From NCBI RefSeq assembly GCF_014645795.1, contig NZ_BMMK01000015.1:1-64000 (forward strand): a stretch of 64,000 nt of DNA, written 5' to 3'. Shown here piece by piece: positions 27,444 through 35,819 of the stretch; within the stretch, counting starts at the first letter, position 1; every line of letters starts with the position of its first letter. Made by a program: the position numbers and the translations under genes. Under the pieces are notes generated by a model. It worked only from the letters and a program-made list of their open reading frames with translations, did no database searches and was not told the origin of the DNA. This DNA comes from Longimycelium tulufanense. Its GTDB lineage: Bacteria; Actinomycetota; Actinomycetes; Mycobacteriales; Pseudonocardiaceae.

Positions 27444-29014
27444 TGGCCCACGTTCTCACCCTCGGTAGCCGGTTCCGGCGCGGCCTGTCATTGAGCTTAC
27501 TCAACACAATGCTTACGCGGTCGGGCTCGGTGCTCTTGGGCATGGTGTTGGCACGCCTGCTGGCGCCGGAGGAATTCGGTGTCTATGCGGTCGCCCTGCT
27601 CACGCTGAACCTGTTGCTGACCTTCAACGACTTCGGCGTTGCCGTCGCGGTCGTCAGGCACGAGGGCGACGTGCGTCCGATGCTTCCGACAGTCTGGACG
27701 ATGTCGATCATTGGCGGAGCGCTCGTGTTCTTGGCATGCCTCTTGGCGGCGCCGTTCATAGCGTCGGCGCTGGGGGCACCACAAGCGACCGGGGTGGTGC
27801 GGCTGATCGCCACCAATGTTCTGCTGGATGGCTTTGCCGGTGTTCCCGGTGCCATGCTCGCGCGGCGGCTGGCACAGGATCGGCGGCTGGTGTCCGACCT
27901 CTCGGGCATCGTGCTCGGCTTGGTGCTGACCGCTGTACTCGCGTTTCATGGATGGGGTCCGTGGGCGTTGGCGGTGGGAAACGTTGCGGGCACCGCCTTG
28001 ACGGTCGTGCTTCTCATCGCGCTGTCCGGTGAGTACCCGCGGCTCGGCTTCGACCGCACGCAGTATCTTGGCGTGGCTCGGTACGGATCGACGGTCGTGA
28101 TGTCGTCGCTGATGCTCATCGGGTTGCAGACCGTTCCGCAGGCGGTCGCGGGAAGACTGCTCGGTGCCACGACGCTCGGCCTGTTCTACTTGGCGAACAC
28201 GGTGGCGAACTGGCCCGTCTCGATGATGCGCTCCACCATGGAGCGGATCACTGTAGCGACCTTCGCCCAAGCACGGGACGGTAGTGCGAACCTGGGTGAG
28301 GTCGCCGGCCGCGTGCTGGGGATCGTGGCGTCCGTGGTGCTCCCCGGTGCGGCCGGACTTGTCATGCTGTCGGACCGGATCGTGTGGTTCGCCTACGGCC
28401 CGAGCTGGATGGCTGCCGCTCCGGTGTTGGGTCTCATCGCCGTGGCCGCCGCTGTCGGCCTGCTGACCGAACTGATGCTCGCGTTGCTCATCGCCATGGG
28501 CAAGGTCATGTCGGCGGTGTTGCCGCAGATCGCCTGGCTGCTGGCCTTGGTGCCCTGCACCATCGTCGGTGCGGAATGGGGAGGCGTCGCCGGAGTCGGA
28601 TGGGCGCAGCTCGCCGCGGTGCTTCTCGTTGCGGTTCCCGTTCATCTGTGGGCCCTGGGCCGTGCCGGCGTGCAGCTGTTGACCATGATGAAGGCGGTTG
28701 TCGCTCCCGTGCTGGTCGCGGTCGTGCTCGCGATCGTCCTGTTCGGTATCCGCACCCTGCTACCGGAAGCGATGCCCAGCATCCTGGTCGGTGGATTGCT
28801 GACCGGTGTCGTGGTCGGCTGCGCCTGGATTCGCGCCGGGAGGCGGGCAGGCGCCGCACTGGACGAGGTCACGGTCGGTGTGGACCACGCGGGAGAGGAG
28901 GGAGAACAGGATGCGAGCTGGTTCGAAAGGACAGCTTTACCAGGCGCTGAAGTCGCGGCTGTACCCGGATCACCCCGGGTGGCCGACAGCGCTGGGACCG
29001 CGAACTGCCCGTGA
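27443..29014 (+). CDS. Wzx-like lipopolysaccharide/oligosaccharide flippase
   Basis: A 523-residue MOP-superfamily transporter with about 12-14 helices. The start LSLLNTMLTRSGSVLLGMVL and an LLAPEEFGVYAVAL turn are typical of the polysaccharide flippase / WzxC group. It would move lipid-linked repeat units across the membrane to the polymerase encoded upstream. Its start overlaps the previous stop; its last 104 bases overlap the acetyltransferase gene. Confidence 0.9.
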   Translation: MAHVLTLGSRFRRGLSLSLLNTMLTRSGSVLLGMVLARLLAPEEFGVYAVALLTLNLLLTFNDFGVAVAVVRHEGDVRPMLPTVWTMSIIGGALVFLACLLAAPFIASALGAPQATGVVRLIATNVLLDGFAGVPGAMLARRLAQDRRLVSDLSGIVLGLVLTAVLAFHGWGPWALAVGNVAGTALTVVLLIALSGEYPRLGFDRTQYLGVARYGSTVVMSSLMLIGLQTVPQAVAGRLLGATTLGLFYLANTVANWPVSMMRSTMERITVATFAQARDGSANLGEVAGRVLGIVASVVLPGAAGLVMLSDRIVWFAYGPSWMAAAPVLGLIAVAAAVGLLTELMLALLIAMGKVMSAVLPQIAWLLALVPCTIVGAEWGGVAGVGWAQLAAVLLVAVPVHLWALGRAGVQLLTMMKAVVAPVLVAVVLAIVLFGIRTLLPEAMPSILVGGLLTGVVVGCAWIRAGRRAGAALDEVTVGVDHAGEEGEQDASWFERTALPGAEVAAVPGSPRVADSAGTANCP

Positions 29015-29594
29015 CGGCCGGTCGGTCCGACTGCGGCCACCGCGACTCGCCGACGCGGAGCAGTGGAGCGCACTGGTTCGTCGGGAGCGGATGGCGTTGG
29101 AACCATGGTGGCCCACCAGTGTCCTGCCCTGGGAGGACCGCTTCACGACCAGGACGTGGTACGAGCGGTGGGCCCGGCTCCGGTGGTCGGCCCGACGTGG
29201 GTACAGCCTTCCTGCCGTGATCGAGGTCGATGGCCGGCTTGCGGGTGAGGTGGTCATCGATCGCATCGATCGGACACAAAGGTCGGGCGAGGCAGGGATG
29301 TGGATTGCGGCGGAGCATCATGGCAGCGGGGTGGCCAGTCACGCACTTCAGCTCATCATGAGTCATGCCTTCGGCCCGTTGGACCTCCACCGCCTGGTCG
29401 CTCCGATCGCGGTGAACAACCGGGCGGCGGCCGTTCTCGCGGCATCGCACCGGTTCAAGCGAGAGGGCGTCATGCGGGACTACATGCACGTAGGGGGCCG
29501 ATGGCGAGACCACGTACTGTGGTCCGTGCTGACGAACGAGTTCATCTCCTCACTCACCGCGGCGTCAGCAGAAGCCGCACCCCGGCCGACGTAG
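28911..29594 (+). CDS. GNAT family N-acetyltransferase (RimJ/RimL-like)
   Basis: A 227-residue acetyl-CoA-dependent transferase. ATG at 28911 follows GAGGAGGGAGAACAGG, which outweighs the upstream in-frame start. The acetyl-CoA site region reads AEHHGSGVASHAL, followed by the NNRAAAVLAASHRFKREG segment that marks RimJ/RimL-type enzymes. It overlaps the flippase by 104 nt, so it belongs to the operon. Known parallels acetylate an amino sugar or a protein N-terminus; here decoration of the glycan is a fair inference. Confidence 0.88.
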   Translation: MRAGSKGQLYQALKSRLYPDHPGWPTALGPRTARDGRSVRLRPPRLADAEQWSALVRRERMALEPWWPTSVLPWEDRFTTRTWYERWARLRWSARRGYSLPAVIEVDGRLAGEVVIDRIDRTQRSGEAGMWIAAEHHGSGVASHALQLIMSHAFGPLDLHRLVAPIAVNNRAAAVLAASHRFKREGVMRDYMHVGGRWRDHVLWSVLTNEFISSLTAASAEAAPRPT

Positions 29595-29922
29595 TTCGCG
29601 TTGGCCAGGCAGCTCAGGTGACGCCCGGAAGTGCCTGGACCTCGTTCCCGTGGGTGCTCCGGGCGCAGCCTTCTCCTGCTGCGGCGCGCCCGGGTGCGGC
29701 GAGCGGGGTCGAGCACTACCCGAGTAGCGCTGGCTGCGTTCCGGTCCGAAGGCTTCGCGCCTCGAACCTGTGTGGGTCGGGCTGAGTTCGATGACTCCTC
29801 CACGCAGGTCAGTTCCCGAGGGATAGGGAGCTCGACGATGTTCGGCTCACTCCAGGACGGGAGCTGTTGCGGGCGTCGGCGGCGAGCCGACGCCGAAGGG
29901 CGCGCTGGTTCCTACCCGGGCG

Positions 29923-29962
29923 CCGCGCTGGTCGGTACCGACGCTCTACCGACCCAGCGCGG
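29923..29962. terminator. Hairpin between convergent GNAT and regulator genes
   Basis: CCGCGCTGGTCGGTA (29923-29937) pairs with TACCGACCCAGCGCGG (29947-29962) with one bulged base and a 9-nt loop. It lies 20 bases past the stop of the minus-strand regulator and can serve both directions. The rest of 29595-29981 holds no gene. Confidence 0.7.
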
Positions 29963-29981
29963 TCCCCGGTGACCAGGACCG

Positions 29982-30497
29982 TCAGTTCCCTTCGCTTGTC
30001 CGTTCGAGCAGGTAGCCCCGCCCCCACGCGGTGCGCACCACCAGGCCGAGTGCGGTGATCCGCCGGCGCAGCCGCATGATGTGCAGGTCGAGCGCGTTAC
30101 GGCTGGCGTTGCCGGCCCGCGCGGGCAGCCGCGCGGCCAGCGCCTTGCGCGGAACGAGCTGGCCGAAGTGCGTGACCAGCAGGTCGAGCAGCTCGGCCTG
30201 GGTCGGCGAAATGGTGACCGACCGAGCGCCGAACCGGAGCACGCCGCTGGGATCCAGCTGCGGGATCCGGTGCGAGCTAACCCTGGCCCGCAACGCGGCC
30301 ACCCGGGCCTTCAGGTCGGACTTGCAGATCGGTGCCCGGACCCAGTCCTCCCGGACGTCCGAGCAGATCGGAGCGGTGGCGCCGCGTTCGACGACGAGCA
30401 GCCGGGGCACGCCCATCGCCCGGCAGTGGTCCCGCAGGGCCGCCTCGGCCGGCCAGCGCACCAGCTGCACCTCGTCCCTGTCCACAGTCGTGAGCAT
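29982..30497 (-). CDS. Winged-helix (OmpR/PhoB-type) regulator with a reduced N-terminal domain
   Basis: A 171-residue DNA-binding protein. The C-terminal 90 residues form an OmpR-type winged helix (SPTQAELLDLLVTHFGQLVP, a recognition-helix segment NALDLHIMRLRRRI and RTAWGRGYLL). The N-terminal 75 residues are too short for a full receiver and show no phospho-acceptor Asp in the expected place, so control by phosphorylation is unlikely. ATG at 30497 has GGGGAG 6 nt upstream. No partner kinase nearby. Targets unknown; the 658-base region upstream may hold its sites. Confidence 0.85.
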   Translation of the reverse strand: MLTTVDRDEVQLVRWPAEAALRDHCRAMGVPRLLVVERGATAPICSDVREDWVRAPICKSDLKARVAALRARVSSHRIPQLDPSGVLRFGARSVTISPTQAELLDLLVTHFGQLVPRKALAARLPARAGNASRNALDLHIMRLRRRITALGLVVRTAWGRGYLLERTSEGN

Positions 30498-31155
30498 CTT
30501 GGTCTCCCCAACCAAGTTCCGACTCGCCGGACGCGACCGTCTCGATCGGTTCCGTCGAGTCTCCCCAGTATCCCCAGTACGGGTCGCTCGCTTGTGTCCG
30601 GCGTCGAACCGTCGGCCTCAATTGAGCGACCCGAGCCGATTTAAGCTTGATCGCTTGACTGAGGCAAGCGGGATCACCGGGTCGGCCTAATGCTCTCGGT
30701 GGGGTACGCGGAGCTTTTTTAGGAAGCGACTATCGGGTTCCAGCGCCGGCTCTATTAGCGGGTCGACAGGGCCAGGATGCCCGCCTGGCCGGCACCCGTT
30801 ACCCGGTCGCGGCGAACGGTCCACGAACCGGCTTTTCCGTGCTCGAGCGGGGGTGTAGGCATGTTTATGGGGTATGCTGTACCGCCGATCGGCCGTATCT
30901 GTTGAGCGCGGAACGGGGCAGTCGGCGGTGAATTGGACGAGTCTCGAAACCCGTGGGTATCCGCGGGTGAAGTCCGGGTGAGGTTTTCGCGTTCCCGGAA
31001 AGCCCGAAACGGACATGTGTCGCCGTTCGGCGGTTGCCGGGAAGGGGGTGTATAATAGACGCCCGCGTTATCGGTTTACCGTCACCGCTATTCGGGATGG
31101 TCCGGTCCGGTTGGTCTCCTGGTGCGAAAAAGGAACCGCTGAGTCGGACCTTGGT
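30498..31155. other. Intergenic region between two regulators
   Basis: No convincing gene. It contains a small stem CGCTTG/CAAGCG (30652-30670), a TCAATTGA palindrome near 30618 and a consensus-like TATAAT at 31051-31056 with no good -35 at 17 bp. The promoter of the regulator at 30497 must lie in its left part. Confidence 0.45.
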
Positions 31156-31854
31156 TCAGCCCTGCTGGCCAAAGGTTAACCGAGAGGTGATCCGGTAACG
31201 GTCGCCACGGTGCACCGACCTCGCCAACTCGACCACCCGGCCCTCGCCGTCCCTGGTGACCCGCTCGCACAGCAGGGCGGGGGAGTAGGGTGGCACCGTG
31301 AGCGACTCCGCCTCGACCGGATCCACCACCGTGGACTCGATCGTCTGTACGGCATCGGCGACCGTGATCCCGTACCGCATGCGCAGCAACCGATAGAACG
31401 ATCCGACCTCCAGGTCCCGGGCGGTCAGGTCGGGCACGAGGAGGAGCGGTAGTCGGAGCCGTTCCAGCGCCATCGGCTCGGTGCCAACCAGCTGCAGCCG
31501 GGTCACCCGCAGCACCTCGGTCGCGGGCGATACCTGCAGCCGCTGGCCGAGCCGGGCGCCGGCCGGAACACTCTCGAACCGGAGGACCCGGCTGGTCCAC
31601 TCACCCTCGGCCGCGGGCGAGAGAATCGAGTCGTGCACGGCGGGGACGAACTCCGGCGCGGTGCTCCGTGCGGTGGTGAAGGTTCCGCGGCCACGCTGGC
31701 GCACCACTAGGCCAGCCCGGGCCAGCTCCGCCAGGGCCGTGCGCAGGGTCGGCCGCGAGACACCGAACTGCTCGGCGAGGACCCGCTCGGGCGGAAGGAC
31801 CTCCCCGGGACCGTGTTGCTCGACCAACTCGGTCAGTCGTTCCTTCGCGAGCAC
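31156..31854 (-). CDS. GntR/HutC family transcriptional regulator with UTRA domain
   Basis: A 232-residue ligand-controlled repressor. The N-terminal winged helix carries LPPERVLAEQFGVSRPTLRT and ends at the usual RGRGTF turn. From about residue 80 onward the fold follows the UTRA (chorismate-lyase-like) effector domain, with the family segments VPAGARLGQRL, ERLRLPLLLVPDL and the closing GDRYRITSRLTF. HutC-type regulators answer to sugars, histidine intermediates or phosphonates; no catabolic gene lies beside it to suggest which. Start chosen at GTG 31854, with GGAAAG upstream. Confidence 0.92.
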   Translation of the reverse strand: MLAKERLTELVEQHGPGEVLPPERVLAEQFGVSRPTLRTALAELARAGLVVRQRGRGTFTTARSTAPEFVPAVHDSILSPAAEGEWTSRVLRFESVPAGARLGQRLQVSPATEVLRVTRLQLVGTEPMALERLRLPLLLVPDLTARDLEVGSFYRLLRMRYGITVADAVQTIESTVVDPVEAESLTVPPYSPALLCERVTRDGEGRVVELARSVHRGDRYRITSRLTFGQQG

Positions 31855-32888
31855 GCGCTTCTTTCCGGCAGAGCCCCCAGCACACACAGCGCAACCGTAG
31901 CAACGCGCGAGGTTCGTCCCGGTAGCCCGAGTGGTCAAGGTGTCGGGGCAAGAGGTTTGACAGAAGGTCAGGTCCGCACGCGGGGAAACCTGCTGAGCCA
32001 GCGGAGACGCGCGTGGGCCCAGAAACACGACCGGCCCGGGGTCCCGTCGCCGGTCCCGGTGGTCGGCCCTGCTGTTGCGGCGACTTTCTGGGGGACCACC
32101 GCTGGTCATCAGCTCTGCGCTGTGTCGGACACGGATGGGCCCGGTGACAGTTGCGCGGCCAAAATTCGCCCCACGATGACCGCCGCGCGGAGCAACGTCG
32201 GCTCCCGTGGCGGCACCGCCCCTGACAACGTCGCCGAGTGAGACGGCCTGCACGACGCTGGTTGGGTGCGGAGGAGGGACACGCGGTGCAAACGCTGTTC
32301 ACACCGTCGTCGGTGCGTATCCCGAGATCTCGGCGAAGACACCCTCGCCCGCGAACACTCACGACCGGCTGGCTACGTCGGGAGGCCGGCAACGGTGACC
32401 TGTGGTCACCGGGTCCCTGCGCGGCGACCCCATCGCCGTGGCGAGTGGCTTCCCGGCACCGGCCGAGGCGCCGGACAACGCTGGTCCCGCTGGTCCGAAA
32501 GGCGGTCCCCGCGCACGCGGTGTGAGGAATACCAGGACTCGGTGGGTCTACCGGTTGGGGGCTTTGGGGACACGCGTCGTTGCGCCCGGTGGTCGCCTTC
32601 TCCATACCTGGGCTTGGGCCCCGGGGCGCTGACCTGCGGCGGAACGAGTGAAGATCACCGCCCGGAAGGGGCAGGTGGCCTCGACGTCCGGCTCGCCGCA
32701 AGCCTCCCGGTTCGACCAAGGCCACTCGAACGGCGGGTAGGCGATCAGTCGGGAGAATTTTGTGCGTGTCGTCCCCAAACCGGTGGCGTTGCGAGGATAC
32801 TTGCCGCGAGTCCGTCACCCGACGGGTGTTGCTCCGTCCCTACGACGGCAGACACCTATCCCACCCGATGGGGAGGGAGAGCACCGTG
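31855..32888. other. 1-kb region without a recognised gene
   Basis: Frames are open on both strands because of high GC, but none shows a ribosome site plus recognisable protein. I see no strong repeats. The gntR promoter lies at its left end; GGAGGGAG for the next gene lies at the right end. Confidence 0.5.
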
Positions 32889-33173
32889 ATGACGATGCGC
32901 AACGACGCGCCCCCCGGTGGCCGCGAGGAGAACCTCGCCGAGCTCGCCGAGGCCCTGTTCTGCAGTCCGCTGCGGCCTGCGGACCACCCCAGCCCCGACC
33001 AGGTGCGCGCTGCGGTGCGCGCCAGCCTGCTCGCGCACAGCAACGACCCCGGCCTGTGCGCTTGCGAGCTCGCCCAGGCATACGGCGAGTACCCGGAGAT
33101 CACGGTCACCCGGATGCGCTGGTGCCGGGAAGCCGTTGCCGAGGCGTACGGCCTCGGCCTCGCAGCGCACTGA
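32889..33173 (+). CDS. Conserved small actinobacterial protein
   Basis: A 94-residue acidic, helical protein. The ATG at 32889 follows GGAGGGAG by about 8 nt; GTG at 32886 is equally possible. It has an N-terminal ENLAELAEALFCSPL segment, a PSPDQVRAAVRASLL helix, CACELAQAYGEYPE and RMRWCREAV near the end. I recall similar unnamed proteins in many actinomycetes, but no function. It stands alone with its own ribosome site. Confidence 0.75.
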   Translation: MTMRNDAPPGGREENLAELAEALFCSPLRPADHPSPDQVRAAVRASLLAHSNDPGLCACELAQAYGEYPEITVTRMRWCREAVAEAYGLGLAAH

Positions 33174-33688
33174 CTCCGTCGGGTCGTCGAGGGACGGCCT
33201 GCTCCTCGAGCTGGACAAGGTATGTGGTGCTGGTGGGACGTGAGGGGCCGAAGGTACTTCGGCGCCACCCCATCAGCAGGGCTGAGGAGTAACCGCCGTA
33301 CGGGCCTCGGGCGTGGAGCGGTGGGCTTTCCGGTTGCAGCGTCCCAGAATCATGGTTACGGCCCCGGGCTTCGACGGCACCAAGCATCCGGGCGTTGGTT
33401 GTTCCGGTGACGACACCCGCGGTCGGTTGGGTCTGCGACGTGTCAGGCTGAACTTGGTCAAGGCCGTCCCGGCGCGCTCGCGGGCTCAGGCCCGTCCCGG
33501 GTTCGGTGCGTTGAGGAGGCCGGCGACACGCTCGCGGGTCCAGAGGATCGAAAGCGTTGCTCCGCCAGCGAACTCGGCGCAGCCGAACGTTAGATCATGA
33601 GGCGGTAGGTGCAGGTTTTCCTCGGTGTTCCAATGGATCGGCTCGGTGAGTGTTCCATCGACGCAGTCGTCCGGTCCTGGAGGTCTCG
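33174..33688. other. Intergenic region, nothing recognised
   Basis: About 515 bases with no credible gene on either strand and no strong hairpin. GGAGG at its right end serves the secreted protein. Confidence 0.5.
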
Positions 33689-34210
33689 ATGCCTTCCCGC
33701 GTCCCGCTCCGCCTTGCCGCTTGTGCTGCTGCTGTCGCCGGTCTCGTCGTTGGGTTACCGCTACCGGCCACCGCGTCCGACACCATGACGGTCTGCATGG
33801 GTAGCCCCACCCCGTCGGGATGGGTTGAAGTGAAATACAGCACCAATTATAGGTGTGGCCGTCCCGGAAGCACGCACAATGCCAAGACGATTCGGAAGGT
33901 CACGAGCGTCTCTCCGGGCGGAACGGTCGCCGCTTGCACATCCAGCCCGCGTCCCGCCGGATGGGCGGTCACCCGCTACCGCTACGTCTCCAGCTGCGAG
34001 ATCAGCAGGTTTGGCAGCAGCAACAACAACACCCAACAGATGCTGGTGAACCTGAACGGGCTTCCCTCCGGAAGCATCCGAGCCGTCTGCGGAGCCTGGT
34101 CCGCCCCCCAGGGTTGGGCCATCGTGAGCCGACACCGGGACTACGGCTGTGTGTACAGCCGGTTCGGCAGCCCCACATCGGACAACGCCGCGACCATACG
34201 TAAGTTCTGA
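33689..34210 (+). CDS. Secreted protein with three C-x8-W-x10-C repeats
   Basis: A 173-residue exported protein. Residues 1-29 form a signal peptide that ends near ATAS; ATG at 33689 has GGAGG 7 nt upstream. The mature part is three tandem repeats of about 45 residues, at 33-71, 80-121 and 130-173. Each shows the same frame: Cys, 8 residues, Gly-Trp, 10 residues, Cys (C36-W45-C56, C83-W92-C103, C134-W143-C154), then a Gly/Asn-rich stretch and a hydrophobic-Arg end such as TIRK. Six cysteines suggest one disulfide per repeat. No enzyme motif. A small extracellular binding protein is likely. I do not recognise the family. Confidence 0.8.
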   Translation: MPSRVPLRLAACAAAVAGLVVGLPLPATASDTMTVCMGSPTPSGWVEVKYSTNYRCGRPGSTHNAKTIRKVTSVSPGGTVAACTSSPRPAGWAVTRYRYVSSCEISRFGSSNNNTQQMLVNLNGLPSGSIRAVCGAWSAPQGWAIVSRHRDYGCVYSRFGSPTSDNAATIRKF

Positions 34211-34336
34211 CGGCCCACTGCATGACCGGGTCCGCCCGACCAGCACCACAGCTGACATTCGGAACTGTCGAGCAGCGGCAGGGACGCGCAACCGCTCCCT
34301 GGCCACGCCCAGACCGTCAAACATGAGACTGCTCGT

Positions 34337-34370
34337 CGTGAGTTTCACGTACTAGATCACGCTGCGTGAT
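34337..34370. promoter_or_regulatory. Two adjacent dyads sharing a CGTGA/TCACG half-site
   Basis: CGTGA-GTT-TCACG (34337-34349) is followed by ATCACGC-T-GCGTGAT (34356-34370). Dyad centres are 20 bp apart, about two helix turns, so two dimers could bind one face. It lies between the secreted protein and the gene at 34501. Confidence 0.45.
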
Positions 34371-34500
34371 TCCCTGACTTGGCACGGTAATCAGAGCCAT
34401 CAACGTGGACAGCGATCGACACAGTGTCGGCGTGCCGCCGCCCAGGCTCCGACGTTTGCTCGCACAATGAGGGCGACAACAAAGGTCGGGGTGGTCCCAT

Positions 34501-34836
34501 ATGCCGAACTGGGACGACTGGCACCGGGTGGAGTTCTTCCGCGTCCTACGGGGGCGGCGTCTTCTCTGGTACACGCAGCGCATCAACGACCACGGCTTCT
34601 ACCTGTGGCGGCGACGTAACCACGATCCCGTGGCCGAGTACACCAAAGCCGTCGCGGACGAGTGGTTCGAGCGGGAGGGCAGACCCGCCGGGGAGCGGTG
34701 GGCCATCCGCGTCTCGCGGCTGGACGACGGCCAGTCGGCCACACCGCTCTGCGAGATCGAGATCACCACGTGTGGGGACGGTCGGCCGGCCACCCGGCTG
34801 GTCCGGTGCCTGCGCATGAGCCGGAGTTCGCGGTGA
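34501..34836 (+). CDS. Hypothetical protein, 111 residues
   Basis: A basic, tryptophan-rich, probably cytoplasmic protein that begins MPNWDDWHRVEFFRVLRGRR and contains two beta-strand-like stretches (WAIRVSRLDD, PLCEIEITTCG). The GTG/ATG choice is settled by ATG at 34501 with GGGG about 9 nt before. Third codon positions are strongly G/C, which supports coding. It ends 22 bases before the convergent folate gene. I do not recognise it. Confidence 0.6.
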   Translation: MPNWDDWHRVEFFRVLRGRRLLWYTQRINDHGFYLWRRRNHDPVAEYTKAVADEWFEREGRPAGERWAIRVSRLDDGQSATPLCEIEITTCGDGRPATRLVRCLRMSRSSR

Positions 34837-34858
34837 CGCGACCGCGGAACCGCTAGAG

Positions 34859-35635
34859 TCACCGCCTCGCGCGGAGTTCGGCGAGGAACGGGATCGAGGC
34901 GATCTTCTCCTCGGTCAGCTCCGGCCACCGGACCCGCGCCGGTGCGCGCCGCCCGTCGTGCTGGCAGTTGATCACCCGCTCCGGCGTGACGATGTAGTCC
35001 ACGCGCGCGTCGTGCTCCACGGTCGGGATTGCTCCCTCCGGCAACACCTGCAGCTCGTGCACGGTGGTGACCACCACCGTGTCCGGACCGATGAGCCCGG
35101 CCTCGGTCGCGATGGCGAACTCCAGGTCGCTGAAACCCCCACCCTTGCCCAGCCGGGCGCCGTCGGGAGCAGCCGCCACGCATCCGGTGACCACCACATC
35201 CACCGACTCCAGCTCCGCCACCCCAACCCGCCGCGCTGACCGGGAAGCGCTCTTGATCGAGGACGCCTTGCGTGGCGGATCCGCCAGATGTGCGGGATCG
35301 AGCAGGAAGAACGGCGCCGGATCGGCCAGCCGCGGTACCGCCATGTATACCGTCTTGCCGTCTTCGAGCGCACGTTGCCGGACCGGCCACTGCGGGGAGT
35401 CGGGGTTCGCCTTGACCGTGCGTGCCCCACGCCACACCGCGGTGTCCCGGAGCCGCCCGGCCGCGGCCTCGGCACCGGTGAAGTTGGGGATGCGCCCGCG
35501 GGCGCCGGGGAACCGGGTGACCCGGGCGTCGGTGAGGGCGGCCCAGACCTGCTCGCGCAGGTCCGCCTTGGCCGCGAGCAGCTCGGGTGGACCGCCCGCG
35601 TCGCGGTCGTGCCGGGGATGCGCTCGTGGAGCCAC
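34859..35635 (-). CDS. 5-formyltetrahydrofolate cyclo-ligase family protein
   Basis: ATP-dependent conversion of 5-formyl-THF to 5,10-methenyl-THF is the family reaction. GTG at 35635 gives 258 residues. The core has KADLREQVWAAL at the start, KTVYMAVPRL, a glycine-rich LGKGGGFSDLEFA nucleotide loop and a VVTTVHELQVL strand; LGKGGG(F/Y)xD is the family signature. It is longer than the classic enzyme (about 190 residues) and closer to the MTHFS-domain-like branch, so the exact substrate is less sure. Divergent from murT. Confidence 0.85.
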   Translation of the reverse strand: MAPRAHPRHDRDAGGPPELLAAKADLREQVWAALTDARVTRFPGARGRIPNFTGAEAAAGRLRDTAVWRGARTVKANPDSPQWPVRQRALEDGKTVYMAVPRLADPAPFFLLDPAHLADPPRKASSIKSASRSARRVGVAELESVDVVVTGCVAAAPDGARLGKGGGFSDLEFAIATEAGLIGPDTVVVTTVHELQVLPEGAIPTVEHDARVDYIVTPERVINCQHDGRRAPARVRWPELTEEKIASIPFLAELRARR

Positions 35636-35819
35636 GCGCCCACGGTACGGCCCCCGAACGGGGGACACGCCGCCACGGTCCCTGCACCCGGGGAGCGGAT
35701 GGCACGATCGGCAACAATTGGACGGCAGCACACGACGGAGCTGGCAACCCCGCGCGTCGACGCGCGTCCTCCCCGACGGGACGTGGTCGCAACGCGACGC
35801 GGTGCCCAGCGGCTGACGG

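Noticed and set aside
30687-31016. 109-residue minus-strand frame between two regulators
   Set aside because: No ribosome site and low-complexity content; not protein-like.
31028-31056. Promoter with TATAAT at 31051
   Set aside because: The -10 matches but no -35 lies at 16-18 bp, and no gene starts downstream on that strand.
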